NCBI RefSeq assembly: GCF_028389875.1 | Contig: NC_084676.1 | Location: forward strand, 1,426,001-1,490,000 | Direction: 5' to 3' | Length of the DNA: 64,000 bases | Source: Rhea pennata | Taxonomy: Eukaryota > Chordata > Aves > Rheiformes > Rheidae | Shown: piece after piece, positions 11,406 through 21,152 of the stretch | Position numbering within the stretch: the stretch's first letter is position 1 | How the letters are laid out: each line of letters opens with the position of its first letter | Notes under the pieces: model-generated | Seen by the model: the letters and a program-made list of their open reading frames with translations, nothing else | Told to the model about the DNA's origin: nothing | The model's database searches: none | Position numbers and translations under genes: made by a program

Positions 11406-11767
11406 TGTCGGAGGCGGGCTTGTGGAATCATAAGACGACTCAATATGAGCTAGCAATATGATCCGTTTATTTCAGCAACTTAACCTGCTTATATACCATC
11501 GTATGCAGTTCACACGCTCAAGCATCCTGCTGGTTATATCTAATTGGCTTACTACTATAGTTCACGCCGCAAAGCTCTGTGCTATTGGCTATCCACATAT
11601 TCACTGTCCCATCTCACCAGCCCCTTCATCCTGTTTTTACATAGCATTCATTCTTATTCCCTCATTACTTGTCCTTCAAGGTGTCTCCAAGATTACTCCA
11701 TATCAGCAAGTCAGGGTTGCTCATTTGTATGGCCTGATATCCATGCTCGTCCAGCCAATTCTCTGCA
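11406..11767 (-). repeat. 3' LTR of the endogenous retrovirus
   Basis: Read on the minus strand the LTR starts TGCAGAGAATTGG and ends GCCTCCGACA, so it has TG...CA ends. A TATA-like TATATAAG lies at about 11488-11495 and an AATAAA signal at about 11466-11471, consistent with a short R region. It differs from the other LTR at about 12 of 362 positions, mostly transitions, by hand comparison. Confidence 0.92.
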
Positions 11768-11780
11768 ATTCCCCCATTTT
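11768..11780 (-). other. Polypurine tract of the endogenous retrovirus
   Basis: On the minus strand AAAATGGGGGAAT directly precedes the 3' LTR. This is the expected place and composition for the plus-strand DNA primer. Confidence 0.8.
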
Positions 11781-12480
11781 TCTTTTGAGCAACCCAAACT
11801 TGTTTAAGAGCCTTGGGAACATCCGCTTAACACAGCTAAATGTAATACAGAGGAATACACCCAGCAAGCACAGCACAACTGCTATCCACAATAGTTCTTT
11901 GATCAAACTTAACAACCATCGAGGCAAAGGGCCAAACAAACCCTGTAGCCATCTGTCCAAAAGTCCCTGCTCTTGTTGTATTTTCTTCGTATGATCTTGT
12001 AGCCACCGAATCTTCTTGTGGATAGATTCACTGTGATCTGACAGGTTCAAGCAACACATTCCCTCAAAGTCCTCACATCCATGTCCTTGTGCCAATAGGA
12101 AAAAATCAATTGCTGCACAATGGCTTACGTTTAGGGATTGATTACAATTGTGAATGCTAAACGGCTTAAAATACTTGATCCAAAAAGTGGGAACTTCTAC
12201 CAGACACGTCCAAATCTGCTTGTGCCATTGGTATGTGAATTGCATCGGGCTCCTGGCCGGTGATGGCCACCAGCCTATCCTGTCCTTTTCTAATTACTTC
12301 CTCTACTTGCTCCAGGCGCGTAACAATACTACACTTCGGTTGGAGAGGGAGAAATATCCATTGCAAAACCGCTATCACATCTCTCCCTCCCCCCCCTTTT
12401 CTTTTTGCCACTGCATGATGACTGCACACACTTATGGCCAGATAACAGTACGACAAGCCTATATGGCTCGTCTTCAAACC
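11781..12480 (-). pseudogene. Retroviral env remnant, transmembrane subunit only
   Basis: Two minus-strand frames carry the pieces. The upstream piece (about 12166-12440) has a heptad-like stretch (RLEQVEEVIRKGQDRL). The downstream piece (11721-12245) has the CX6CC motif CEDFEGMCC, a further helical stretch, a hydrophobic membrane span (LLWIAVVLCLLGVFLCI) and a short basic tail. The two pieces are in different frames. The surface subunit and the fusion-peptide region are not recognisable. It is a broken relic of a membrane-fusion glycoprotein. The junction with pol sequence lies at about 12400-12480. Confidence 0.8.
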
Positions 12481-13390
12481 GACAAGATGCCCACCGTGAT
12501 GTGACTAAATCCGTTAAGTGCTGTAAACAAGCCTGTTGTGCTGTAGACAAATGGACAGGGGTAGCTGGATCCGAGCCCTTTAATAAGGGGCGAAGAGGCT
12601 CCAGCTCCTCGTTTCGAATGCCTACTATGGCCCTGATCCATTGTAAATCTCCCATAAGTTTCTATGCATCCCGTAGGGTGTGGATGGCAGTTGTCAGTGT
12701 AACCTTTTGTGGTCTGACCATAGTATCACTGATGTGCCATGCCAAATATTTCCATGGGCTGGTAACCTGTATCTTTTCTGGAGCAACCTGTAATCCTCTG
12801 GCCAGTATCGTATCATGCAAATATTTGCTTTGATGGTGTGAAAAGGGAGCAGCCTGGGCTACTAAAATGTCATCCATATAATGATAAATGATTGCTTGTG
12901 GCCATGCTTGACGGATGGGCTGCAAGGCGGCCGCTACGAGTAACTGACACATGGTGGAGCTGTTACGCATCCCTCGAGGGAGCACGACCCATTCAAATCA
13001 CTGACTCGGGGCGGCCTTATTAAGCGCTGGAAGGGAAAAGGCAAATCGAGGTGCATCAACCGGGTGAAGTGGAATTGTGAAAAAAACAATCCTTAAGGTC
13101 TACAATCAGAATGTGCCATTCACGTGGAATCATTGTAGGTGCTGGCAGCCCTGGCTGCAGCGCCCCCATTGGCAGCGTTTGCTTGTTTACCTTTCTTAGG
13201 TCATGTAACAAATGCCACTTCCCTGATTTTTTTTGGAATAACAAATATAGGTGTGTTCCAAGGACTTGTTGAAGGTTGAATATGCCTGACACATAACTGT
13301 TCAGCAACTAATTCATGCGCCCGTTGCAACTGTTCCTGTGTCAGCGGCCACTACTCCACCCACACTGGTTCATTAGTGAGCCAAGTGAGC
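12400..13390 (-). pseudogene. Retroviral pol remnant, reverse transcriptase fingers to thumb
   Basis: The minus strand shows the N-terminal region with [16 protein letters not shown] and LIVDLKDC, then YMDD at about 12869-12880, then a thumb segment beginning MGDLQWIRAIVG. These parts lie in at least two frames, and a stop interrupts the N-terminal part. No RNase H or integrase follows; the sequence passes directly into env. It would have copied the viral RNA genome into DNA and is now inactive. Confidence 0.88.
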
Positions 13391-13448
13391 TTCAGGGGTG
13401 TCGGTTGCTTCACAGCGGCCACTGAGAAAAAAACCGAGTCAGGGGTTG

Positions 13449-14242
13449 CTAAAACAACTCCCCATTGTGTGAGGCACTCCCGTCCCACCAACCCATTGAC
13501 CCCTTCAGGTAGTGGCAGGATAGTAAGGAGTACCCGGGGCTGCGTTGCTCAAGGATCAGCTCCGCAGGCTGCAAAGTTACCATGGCTTGAGCTGATCCCC
13601 CCACACCCGCAACTGCATCTGGAGACGGACGAACTGGCCAGAGTGTGGGCCAAACCGTGGCTGACATGATCGTAACATCAGCTCCTGTGTCCAACAGCAA
13701 GCAGAAGTACCGCTGCTCACCGGCATAATTTACTTGCACCGAGACCATCGGTCTACGGTTCATGTTTAGAGTTAGACAAGCCAGCGGGTCGGTACTTCCA
13801 AACCCAGCATTCCCCCACTGGGGCAACTCTCGAAGCTGAGCAGGATTGGTCAATTCTGCTAATAACTGTGGAAATGGGATGATCTGGGCAATTTTACTTC
13901 CCCTTGGTATAAAAATGGGAGGAGTTAGAGTATATGCTACTATCCAAACTTCACCTGTATAATCAGCATCAAGAACCCCAGGGCATACAATGATGCCCTT
14001 CAAGCCGGCCGAGGAGTGGCCTAACAAAAGGCCCCCACTCGATCAGGTGGCTTGTGCCACCCTGTTGGAATTTTTTGTGGCCTGGTGTCAATCAGGGTGA
14101 TTTCTACTGCTGTTGCCAGGTCGAACCCCAAGCTCCCGGCAGTGGCTGGAGTCCCCCAACCACCGGAGCCAGAGGAGGGGTTATTGTTGTCTGCATGCAA
14201 CCCCCTTTCGCGCTCCACAAGCCGTTTCCCGACCGCCAACAT
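13449..14242 (-). pseudogene. Retroviral dUTPase-protease remnant
   Basis: The dUTPase part shows a first motif in SLGFDLATAVEITL (frame ending near 14021) and later motifs in HSSAGLKGIIVCPGV and FIPRGSKIAQIIP (next frame, 13449-14027), so a frameshift lies near 14025. The aspartic protease follows with DTGAD at about 13677-13691. Its beginning overlaps the end of gag in another frame, as expected for a class II element that makes Gag-Pro by ribosomal frameshifting. The dUTPase-before-protease order is the best class marker in this element. Confidence 0.85.
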
Positions 14243-16120
14243 GCAGCAGAGGCGTGAGTGTCTCTTTGACAGTTCTCACACCACACTTGTGCCTCCCTGC
14301 ATTATTTCCAGGTGTGGCCCGGTTTCCCACAGCGGAAGCAAGCCCCTAAGTTACGAGGTCTCTTCTGCTGGGTCGGGCCCTGTAAGGCAGCGGCAAGCGC
14401 CTGTGTCTGCTGTGCCACTGCTTCTGCAAGCGATTTGCTTTGCTGTTTAACAGCAGCGGCAACCGCCTCAGACACAAACGCAGCTTGCTGCTGGAGGCCA
14501 GAATTAGCTGCTCTCTCCAGCATCTGAGAGAGCGTGGCACTCCTAGGCAAGGTGCTTAGCAACATTTTCATTTTCGCATTTGCATTCTCAAACGCAAAAG
14601 CACGCAACAACTATTCCTTGACCCCCTCCCCGATCTCGTGAGACGCCTCAATAGACACCACAAGCTTATTGACAAAGGAGTCAAAGGGCTCCTGGACTCC
14701 TTGACACAACGTAGCCCAACTGGGTGGCTTCTTTTCCATCGGCACTCTCCACAGCGCGTTTTTAGCTGCTTCAGCAGAGGCGTTGTGGAAATCCACCGGA
14801 AACTGCAGTTGTTGAGCAGCGGCAGCATAAATTCCTTTGCCCATCAGCATATCCAAGGTGACATCTCGCAGGGGATCAGTTTATGGCCTCGGCACGTTGA
14901 CCACCTTGCGACAGCCCTCCTCCCAATATCGTTCCCACAGGAGAAACTGCGCCGGGGTCAACACCAGTTTTGCCACTGAAACACAGTCATCCGGTGTCAT
15001 GACATTTGATGCAAACAAATACGTAATCATTTGTCATGACGGCTCTCCGTGTAATCCATAGGTAGCAACTGTATTGCGAATTTGCTGCATCAACTTCCAC
15101 TCGAAAGGGTGATATCTAGCAGTGGCTTGGCCACCTGCATTCGTACCAGTCACAGGGAAGGCAGAGGGAGGAGAGGCAGCGGCGGCCTGCCACTCACCCT
15201 CCAAAAGGGCATCGCAGATCACCCCTGACCACCGATGTTGTGTATTCAAGGGCTTTAATTGCACTCCGCCAGAAGAGATAACAAGCACATCACCCACTTC
15301 TCCAGCTTGCAAATTGCTCATGTGCCGAGTAACTTCCTCCAACAGATGGTCTGAAGGCCGAGGCCCTGAGCGGCGTGACCGCAGCGAAGGAGGGGGGTCA
15401 AGGAAGCGGCCCTCCTCCTCAGGTTCCGCATGCGCACTCCTTGCCCCAGCTGTTTTCCCTTTGTTATCACTATTCTCGTTCTCTGGCAGAGGCGGTGCAG
15501 AGGGACGGCAACAAGGGCCCCCTTGGCCTTCGTCCAAACGAGAAGTCTGCCCCTCCTGCTCTGCCTGGCTCTGAGCCGCTTTTGCCCTTATCTCTGCTGC
15601 GCTCTCAGCCACAGGAACCTCCATTCCTCCTGCGGAGGACTGGCTCGCAAAAAGCCGTGAGGGAGTAACTGCGGGAGAGGTTTCCGAGGGGCGATCCCCC
15701 AGCATTGCCGATGCGGCACATGCGACCCTTTTTTCTGACTGATATTTCTACAGGGCATTAATCACTTCCCGCCAGGTTGCACTCAATTCCTTCGTGATTT
15801 TGCTACCATCCAGAGTCTTGTCCCATAGGGTACTGCCAACCTCCTGCCATTCGTCGACACTAAATACCAAGGTGGGTGTCACTTAAATGTCCATGCCCCC
15901 TCGCCCACTCACAGAGGGCAAGTAACTTCTTAGTAGAGACGGGCGCCTCTTGCTTAGCGAGGAATTCCATCAATAACTGTATTGCTGCTTCTCGTTCCAT
16001 CTCTATGGCAAGGATCAGCGGTCTTACTGGCATTCGGAGGGCAGCTGCACGAATTCCTCTTTAGTGCGCACAGGGCCTTTCCTCCAGCTTTCATAGAAAG
16101 CAGGTTCACTTATGTCTTCG
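14104..16120 (-). pseudogene. Retroviral gag remnant
   Basis: From about 15705 down to 14104 the Gag text keeps one minus-strand frame but is cut by at least three in-frame stops, near 15034, 14611 and 14287. Recognisable parts are a Pro/Ser-rich middle region, the capsid start (AFPVTGTNAGG), the major homology region (QGVQEPFDSFVNKL) and nucleocapsid with two zinc knuckles, CFRCGKPGH and CENCQRDTHASAAC. The last stop falls inside the first knuckle, before its final cysteine. The matrix part above 15705 is not resolved. Confidence 0.82.
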
Positions 16121-16122
16121 GG

Positions 16123-16140
16123 GTCCCTGTTCGGGTGCCA
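16123..16140 (-). other. Primer binding site, tRNA-Lys type
   Basis: On the minus strand TGGCACCCGAACAGGGAC lies two bases after the 5' LTR. It matches the familiar lysine primer site (TGGCGCCCGAACAGGGAC) at 17 of 18 positions, so the element is of the K-primer type. Confidence 0.88.
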
Positions 16141-16142
16141 CT

Positions 16143-16504
16143 TGTTGGAGGCGGGCTTGTGGAATCATAAGACGACTCAATATGAGCTAGCAATATGATC
16201 TGTTTATTTCAGCAACTTAACCTGCTTATATACCATCGTATGCTGTTCACACGCTCAAGCATCCTGCTGGCTATATCTAATTGGCTTAGTACTATAGTTC
16301 ACACCGCAAAGCTCTGTGCTATTGGCTATCCACATATTCACTGTCCCATCTCACCAGCCCCTTCATCCTGTTTTTGCATAGCATTCATTCTTATTCCCTC
16401 ATTACTTGTCCTTCAAGGTGTCTCCAAGGTTACTCCATATCAGCAAGTCAGGGTTGCTCATTTGCATGGCCTGATATCCATGCTTGTCCAGCCAATTCTC
16501 TAAA
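16143..16504 (-). repeat. 5' LTR of the endogenous retrovirus
   Basis: This 362-bp repeat pairs with 11406-11767. Its outer end on this side reads TTTAGAG instead of TGCAGAG on the minus strand, so the terminal TG is mutated. The partner LTR, the target duplication and the adjoining primer site fix the borders. Confidence 0.9.
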
Positions 16505-17101
16505 GGCACCCACAACAGTGTCCCCCATGTGAGCCTGCCCTTTAATCCTTACCCATAAGCTCTCTGCTCACTCTTCATCCACCCCTAGGCAGAGCTCGAT
16601 ACATTCCAGTTGCTCTTTCACATGAAGAGCAACTCCACCACCTCACCTGCCTGGCCTGTCTTTCCTAGAAAAGCACGTAACCATCCATGACAAAATTCCC
16701 ATCATGTGAGCTATCCCACCATGTCTCTGTAACTGCAATGAGACTGTGGCCCTGTGACTGCACACAGATCTCCAGTTCCTCCTGTTTATTCCCCATGCTG
16801 CGTTCCTTGGTGTACAGGCATTTCAGAGAGGTAGTTGTGGACACAGGTTTCCCAGAAGGGGTGCAAGGGGATCCCCCATAGCCATGTCTCATATGCCCAT
16901 CCCCAGCTGCACAGACCCTCTGGAGGCCTCCTGACTTGAGCTCTGTTTTGTTGACTACCCTGTCTTTATAACTGTCCCGTTCCCCCGTCCTACCTAGTTT
17001 AAAGCCCTCTTTACCCCACAGGCCAACCTGTTGGCCAAGACATGTATGCCCCACTAAGTGAGGTAGATCCCATCTCTCCCCATCAGCTGTTGATCTTCAT
17101 C
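16505..17101 (-). mobile_element. CR1 LINE, copy 1, 5' portion (endonuclease start)
   Basis: This continues the CR1 copy interrupted at 11405; it matches 26735-27328 in copy 2. The minus-strand text contains the CR1 endonuclease start (MGNKQEELEICVQSQGH, AVTETWWDSSHDGN). At 17102 the TTCTGA that borders the insertion in copy 2 is reached and spacer sequence resumes. Confidence 0.88.
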
Positions 17102-18480
17102 TTCTGAAGAAGAAGGGGAGTGCATGAAGCCATGGAGCCACATGTGTTTTTGTCTCAAGCCCAGCCTTGGGAGAGGGACTAATCTGTGCCTGCTGTTAGC
17201 AGTGATCATTCAAAATCAGACCCGTGTGATGACAGTTGTTATGCAAGCCTCAGTAGTTGCAATGGATGGAGGTCTTCTCCCCAAAAGGGAGCAGAAGTAC
17301 TGGGGGAGATTGCCTGCTGTGCCCAGTCTGCAAGTAGCCAAGAGACCTGTATTGCCTGGTGAGCAGAGAGAAGTGAGGACAAGCCCAGGGGGAGAGAGGC
17401 GGGGGCAGGGTCCTGTTGTGAATGGCCTTCCCAGGTGTGCTCTGTGGCTCCGAGTCCACAGGCATATGGTGGGGGAGTGGGGGGATTCTCAGAAACTGCT
17501 TTTCGGGGTAATCCTACAGAATCCTCAGTACTCAGGCACCTCGTGCAAGCCAGGATGGGAAGGAATCAGGAAGTGCTAGAGTAGGCTGTGCCTGAAATCT
17601 TGCCCAAGCCTCATGTCAAGAATGGCACAGACGTTCGGAAAATGCTTTGGAAAATGGAAGAGAGGAGAAGAGAAATGGAGGGAAGAAGAGAACCCGAAGA
17701 GGCAGAAAGCGTTTTGAAGAGGCTAGGAGAGAAGGAGTAGGAAGCAGAGGGAAAGGCAGGAGTTGGAAGGGAGGGGAAACAAATTCACCCACAGGAACAA
17801 GCTTGATGGCACTTTGCTGAATACTGTTAATCAGTAAGGAGCTTGCCTCTCGTTTGGAGTGCATGTGCCATGCCAGGGAGCTGATGCCCCGTAGTAAGTG
17901 CTGATGGCTCCGTCTGTGATGGTCTTAGCAGCGGAGTGGCAGTGGTCCAAAGTGGTCCGTGGTAAGCAGTGATCCGGAGTTCCCCCGCAGAGGGAAGCAA
18001 GACGGAAGTGGGCGATTTCTCACGAGCTCCGTTTTCCTCCTGCATCCCTTCAGGATTTCGCCTCATGGCCCCCTCCTTCGCAAGGAAGCAGGGGGAGATC
18101 ATCGGTCCCCTACAGAGCCTGTTACACCGTTTAGCAAAGAACGTTATTCCGGATGCAGCAGAGCTCGTTGCCGTTCCCTTTGCATCCTCTGCTGTTTTGT
18201 TGCAGATCCTGCCCCTTGCCCACGTTTTCCTGCACCGCGTTTGTGCAGCTCCCGCAGGTCTCCGCTTACCGGGATACGCAGGACTCATGCAGGGTGTACG
18301 CCACTGCCGAGCGCTCCTGGCAGGCAGCCGGAGGGCTCGAGGGCTCGAGGCAAAAGGAGCAGGACGCCCGTGGCGCTCGCTGTGCTTCGACTGCATGGGT
18401 GCAACGGGCCAGCGCTCGGCCTACGGCGGGGGCGGCAGCACGGAGTGCGCTGTGGGAAGCGAAGGCTGCGGTTAAGGAAG
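17102..18480. repeat. Spacer upstream of exon 2
   Basis: No gene is supported. Spacer family sequence resumes after CR1 in register with about 1483-2260 of the first unit, and 17102-17560 nearly repeats 27329-27790. From about 17870 the flank typical of a variable exon appears, closely matching the exon 1 and exon 3 copies. Confidence 0.75.
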
Positions 18481-18689
18481 CCTCGCGTTTGGCGTCGGGG
18501 CACACGGTGTCGCTGCAGGCTCAGGAACGGCGGCGGCGGCGGCGCGGCGGCTCCGCCCCGGCGCGGCGGAAAGCCCGGCTGTGAGCGCGGGGGGAGCGGC
18601 AGGGCGCGGGCGGCGGTGCCGGGGAGCCGCGGCGAGCGGCGGCGGTGCCGGGGAGCCGCGCGGGGCCCGTGCGAGTGCCGGCGCCGGCC
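18481..18689 (+). promoter_or_regulatory. Shortened CpG-rich promoter of PCDHA variable exon 2
   Basis: The region matches 2984-3183 upstream of exon 1, but about 223 bp present there (2764-2986) are missing. The missing segment is bounded by CGC on both sides, which suggests deletion by microhomology. The candidate CGCT element GGTGTCGCTGCAGG is retained near 18506-18519. The leader before the ATG has an extra 6-bp GCCGGC-type repeat relative to exon 1. Confidence 0.6.
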
Positions 18690-21152
18690 ATGGGCGTGTG
18701 CGTGCGTGCTGTGCTGCGGGTGCTGGTGCTGCAGGCGGCCTGGGCTCTGGGCGGCGGCCAGCTGCGCTACTCGGTGCCGGAGGAGGCCGAGGGCGGCACG
18801 GTGGTGGGTCGCCTGGCGCAGGACCTGGGCCTGGAGGCGGGCGAGCTGGAGGCGCGTCGGCTGCGGCTGGTGGCGAAGGGCCGGCGGGCGAGCGTGGAGG
18901 TGAGCGGGGCGAGCGGGGCGCTGGTGGTGAGCTCGCGGCTGGACCGGGAGGAGCTGTGCGGGAAGAGCGCGCCGTGCGCCCTGCGCCTGGAGGTGCTGCT
19001 GGAGCGGCCGCTGCGCGTCTTTCACGTGGAGCTGGAGGTCACCGACATCAACGACAACGCGCCGCTCTTCCCCGCCGCCCGCAAAAACCTCAGCGTATCG
19101 GAGAATTCCCCTCCCGGCTCGCGCTTCCCGCTGGAGGGCGCGTCGGACGCAGATATCGGAGCCAACGCGCAGCTCTCCTACAAACTCAGCCCGAGCGAGC
19201 ATTTCGCTCTAGAAGTGAAATCCGCGGATGAAAACAGGAAATCGTTATTTCTGGTGCTGTCGAAGGCTCTGGACCGGGAGGCGATGCCTGTGCACCGGCT
19301 GCTGCTGACGGCGAGTGACGGGGGCAGACCGTCGCTGTCGGGCACCATGGAGCTGGTGGTCTCGGTGCTGGATGTGAACGACAACGCGCCCGAGTTCAAC
19401 CAGTCGGTCTATAAAGTGCAGCTGTCAGAGAACGCTGCAGAGGGGACGCTGGTTTTGCGCGTGAGTGCCACGGATCCGGACGAGGGAATGAACAGCGAAG
19501 TGACATATACAGTCACTAACGTAATCCCTGGTAGAGGAAAAAACCTGTTCTTGCTAGATCCAAGCACAGGGCAGATGAGGCTCGCGGGTCCCCTGGATTT
19601 TGAGGACGTTCGTCTATACGAGATACAAGTGGAAGCGAAAGACAAGGGTTCGCCTCCATTGTCTGGACACTGCAGTGTGGAGCTGGAGGTGCTGGACGTG
19701 AACGACAACGCGCCGGAGGTGTGGGTGACGTCGCTGTCGGTGCCGGTGCCGGAGGACGCGGCGCTGGGCACGGTGGTGGCGCTGCTGAGCGTGTCGGACC
19801 GGGACTCGGGGGCGAACGGGCGCGTGCGGTGCGCGGTGTGGCCGGCGGCGCCGTTCGGGCTGGTGGCGACGTTCGAGGGCTCGTACTCGCTGGTGCTGCG
19901 GGAGGCGCTGGACCGCGAGCGGGTGGCGGAGTACGAGGTGGAGGTGCGGGCGGAGGACGGCGGGGCGCCGCCGCTGCGCGCCAGGCGCGGGCTGCGGGTG
20001 CCGGTGTCGGACGTGAACGACAACGCGCCGGCATTCGCGCAGGCCGTGTACACGGTGCTGGCGCGGGAGAACAACGCGGCGGGCGCGGAGCTGGCGCGGC
20101 TGTGGGCGCGGGATCCGGACGAGGCGGGCAACGGGCGCGTGAGCTACTCGCTGGCGGAGGGCGTGGCGGGGGGGGCGTCGCGCTCGGCGTCGAGCTACGT
20201 GTCGGTGGAGGCAGAGAGCGGGCGTCTGTGGGCGCTGCAGCCCTTGGACTACGAGGAGGTGCAGGTGCTGCAGTTCGAGGTGCGCGCGGTGGACGCGGGG
20301 GAGCCGGCGCTGTGCGGCAACGCCACGGTGCAGCTCTTCGTCGTGGACGAGAACGACAACGCGCCGGCGCTGCTGCCGCCGGCGGGCGGCGGCGCGGGGC
20401 CCTGGGCGGGCGGCGCGTCGGGGTCGGCGTCGGCGGGGCCGTCGGCGTCGGCGTCGCTGTGGGCGTGGGCGGCGTGGGGGTGGCCGGCGGGGCAGGTGGT
20501 GGCGAAGATCCGCGCGGTGGACGCGGACTCGGGCTACAACGCGTGGCTGCGCTACGAGCTGCGGGAGCCGCGGGGCAAGGGCGCGTTCCGCGTGGGGCTG
20601 TACAGCGGCGAGGTGAGCACGGCGCGGGCGCTGGAGGAGGCGGACGGCCCGGGGCAGACGCTGCTCATCGTGGTGCGGGACCACGGCGAGCCGGCGCGCT
20701 CGGCCACGGCCACGCTGAGCGTGTCGCTGGGCGAGGGCGGCGAGGCGGCGCTGGCGGCGGCGGCGGCGGGCGCGGGCTCATCGTCGTCGGGGCTGCGGCC
20801 GGCGGCGGGCGCCGAGGGCGGCGGCGGCGGCGGCGCGGCGGCGACGGCGACGAACGTGTGGCTGGTGGTGGCCATCTGCGCGGTGTCGAGCCTCTTTCTG
20901 CTGGCGCTGGTGCTGTACGGGGCGTGGCGGTGTGCGCCGCGGGCGGCCGTGCTCTCGGGGCCCGGGCCGGCGACACTGGTGTGCGCCAGCGAAGTGGGCA
21001 GCTGGTCGTACTCGCAGCGGCAGAGCCGGAGCCTGTGCGTGGCGGACGGCGCGGGCAAGAGCGACCTCATGGTTTTCAGCCCCAACTTCCCGCCGCCCGC
21101 CGGCGGCGCGGCGAAGGAGACGCCGCAGGATCCGCCCGCTCTGCTGGACACG
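18690..21152 (+). CDS. PCDHA: Protocadherin alpha variable exon 2
   Basis: The exon codes for 821 residues with the same plan as exon 1: signal peptide, six EC repeats, transmembrane segment and alpha-type tail ending LLDT before ACG|GTCAGT. The start at 18690 has the GCCATGG context. It is nearly identical to the other three exons in EC1 and EC4 to the tail. It differs at the EC2 start (SVSENSPPGSRF, one residue shorter), in the EC2 patch FALEVKSADENRKSLF, and across EC3, where it carries LDPSTGQMRLAGPLDFED. EC6 has slightly longer Ala runs. After the membrane span it reads GAWRCAP, so a juxtamembrane cysteine replaces the Trp of exons 1 and 4. Without splicing the frame stops soon after, at about 21201. 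Confidence 0.94.

Larger units (their letters stand above)
11406..16504 (-). mobile_element. Defective class II (betaretrovirus-like) endogenous retrovirus
   Basis: This is a 5.1 kb provirus in reverse orientation inside a CR1 element. Two 362-bp LTRs, a 6-bp target duplication, a tRNA-Lys-type primer site and a polypurine tract frame remnants of gag, dUTPase-protease, reverse transcriptase and env. A dUTPase fused before the protease is typical of betaretroviruses and related class II elements. The env transmembrane remnant has a CX6CC motif. RNase H, integrase and the surface subunit are absent, removed by a deletion that joins the reverse transcriptase thumb to env. Many stops and frame changes make it inactive. 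Confidence 0.92.
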
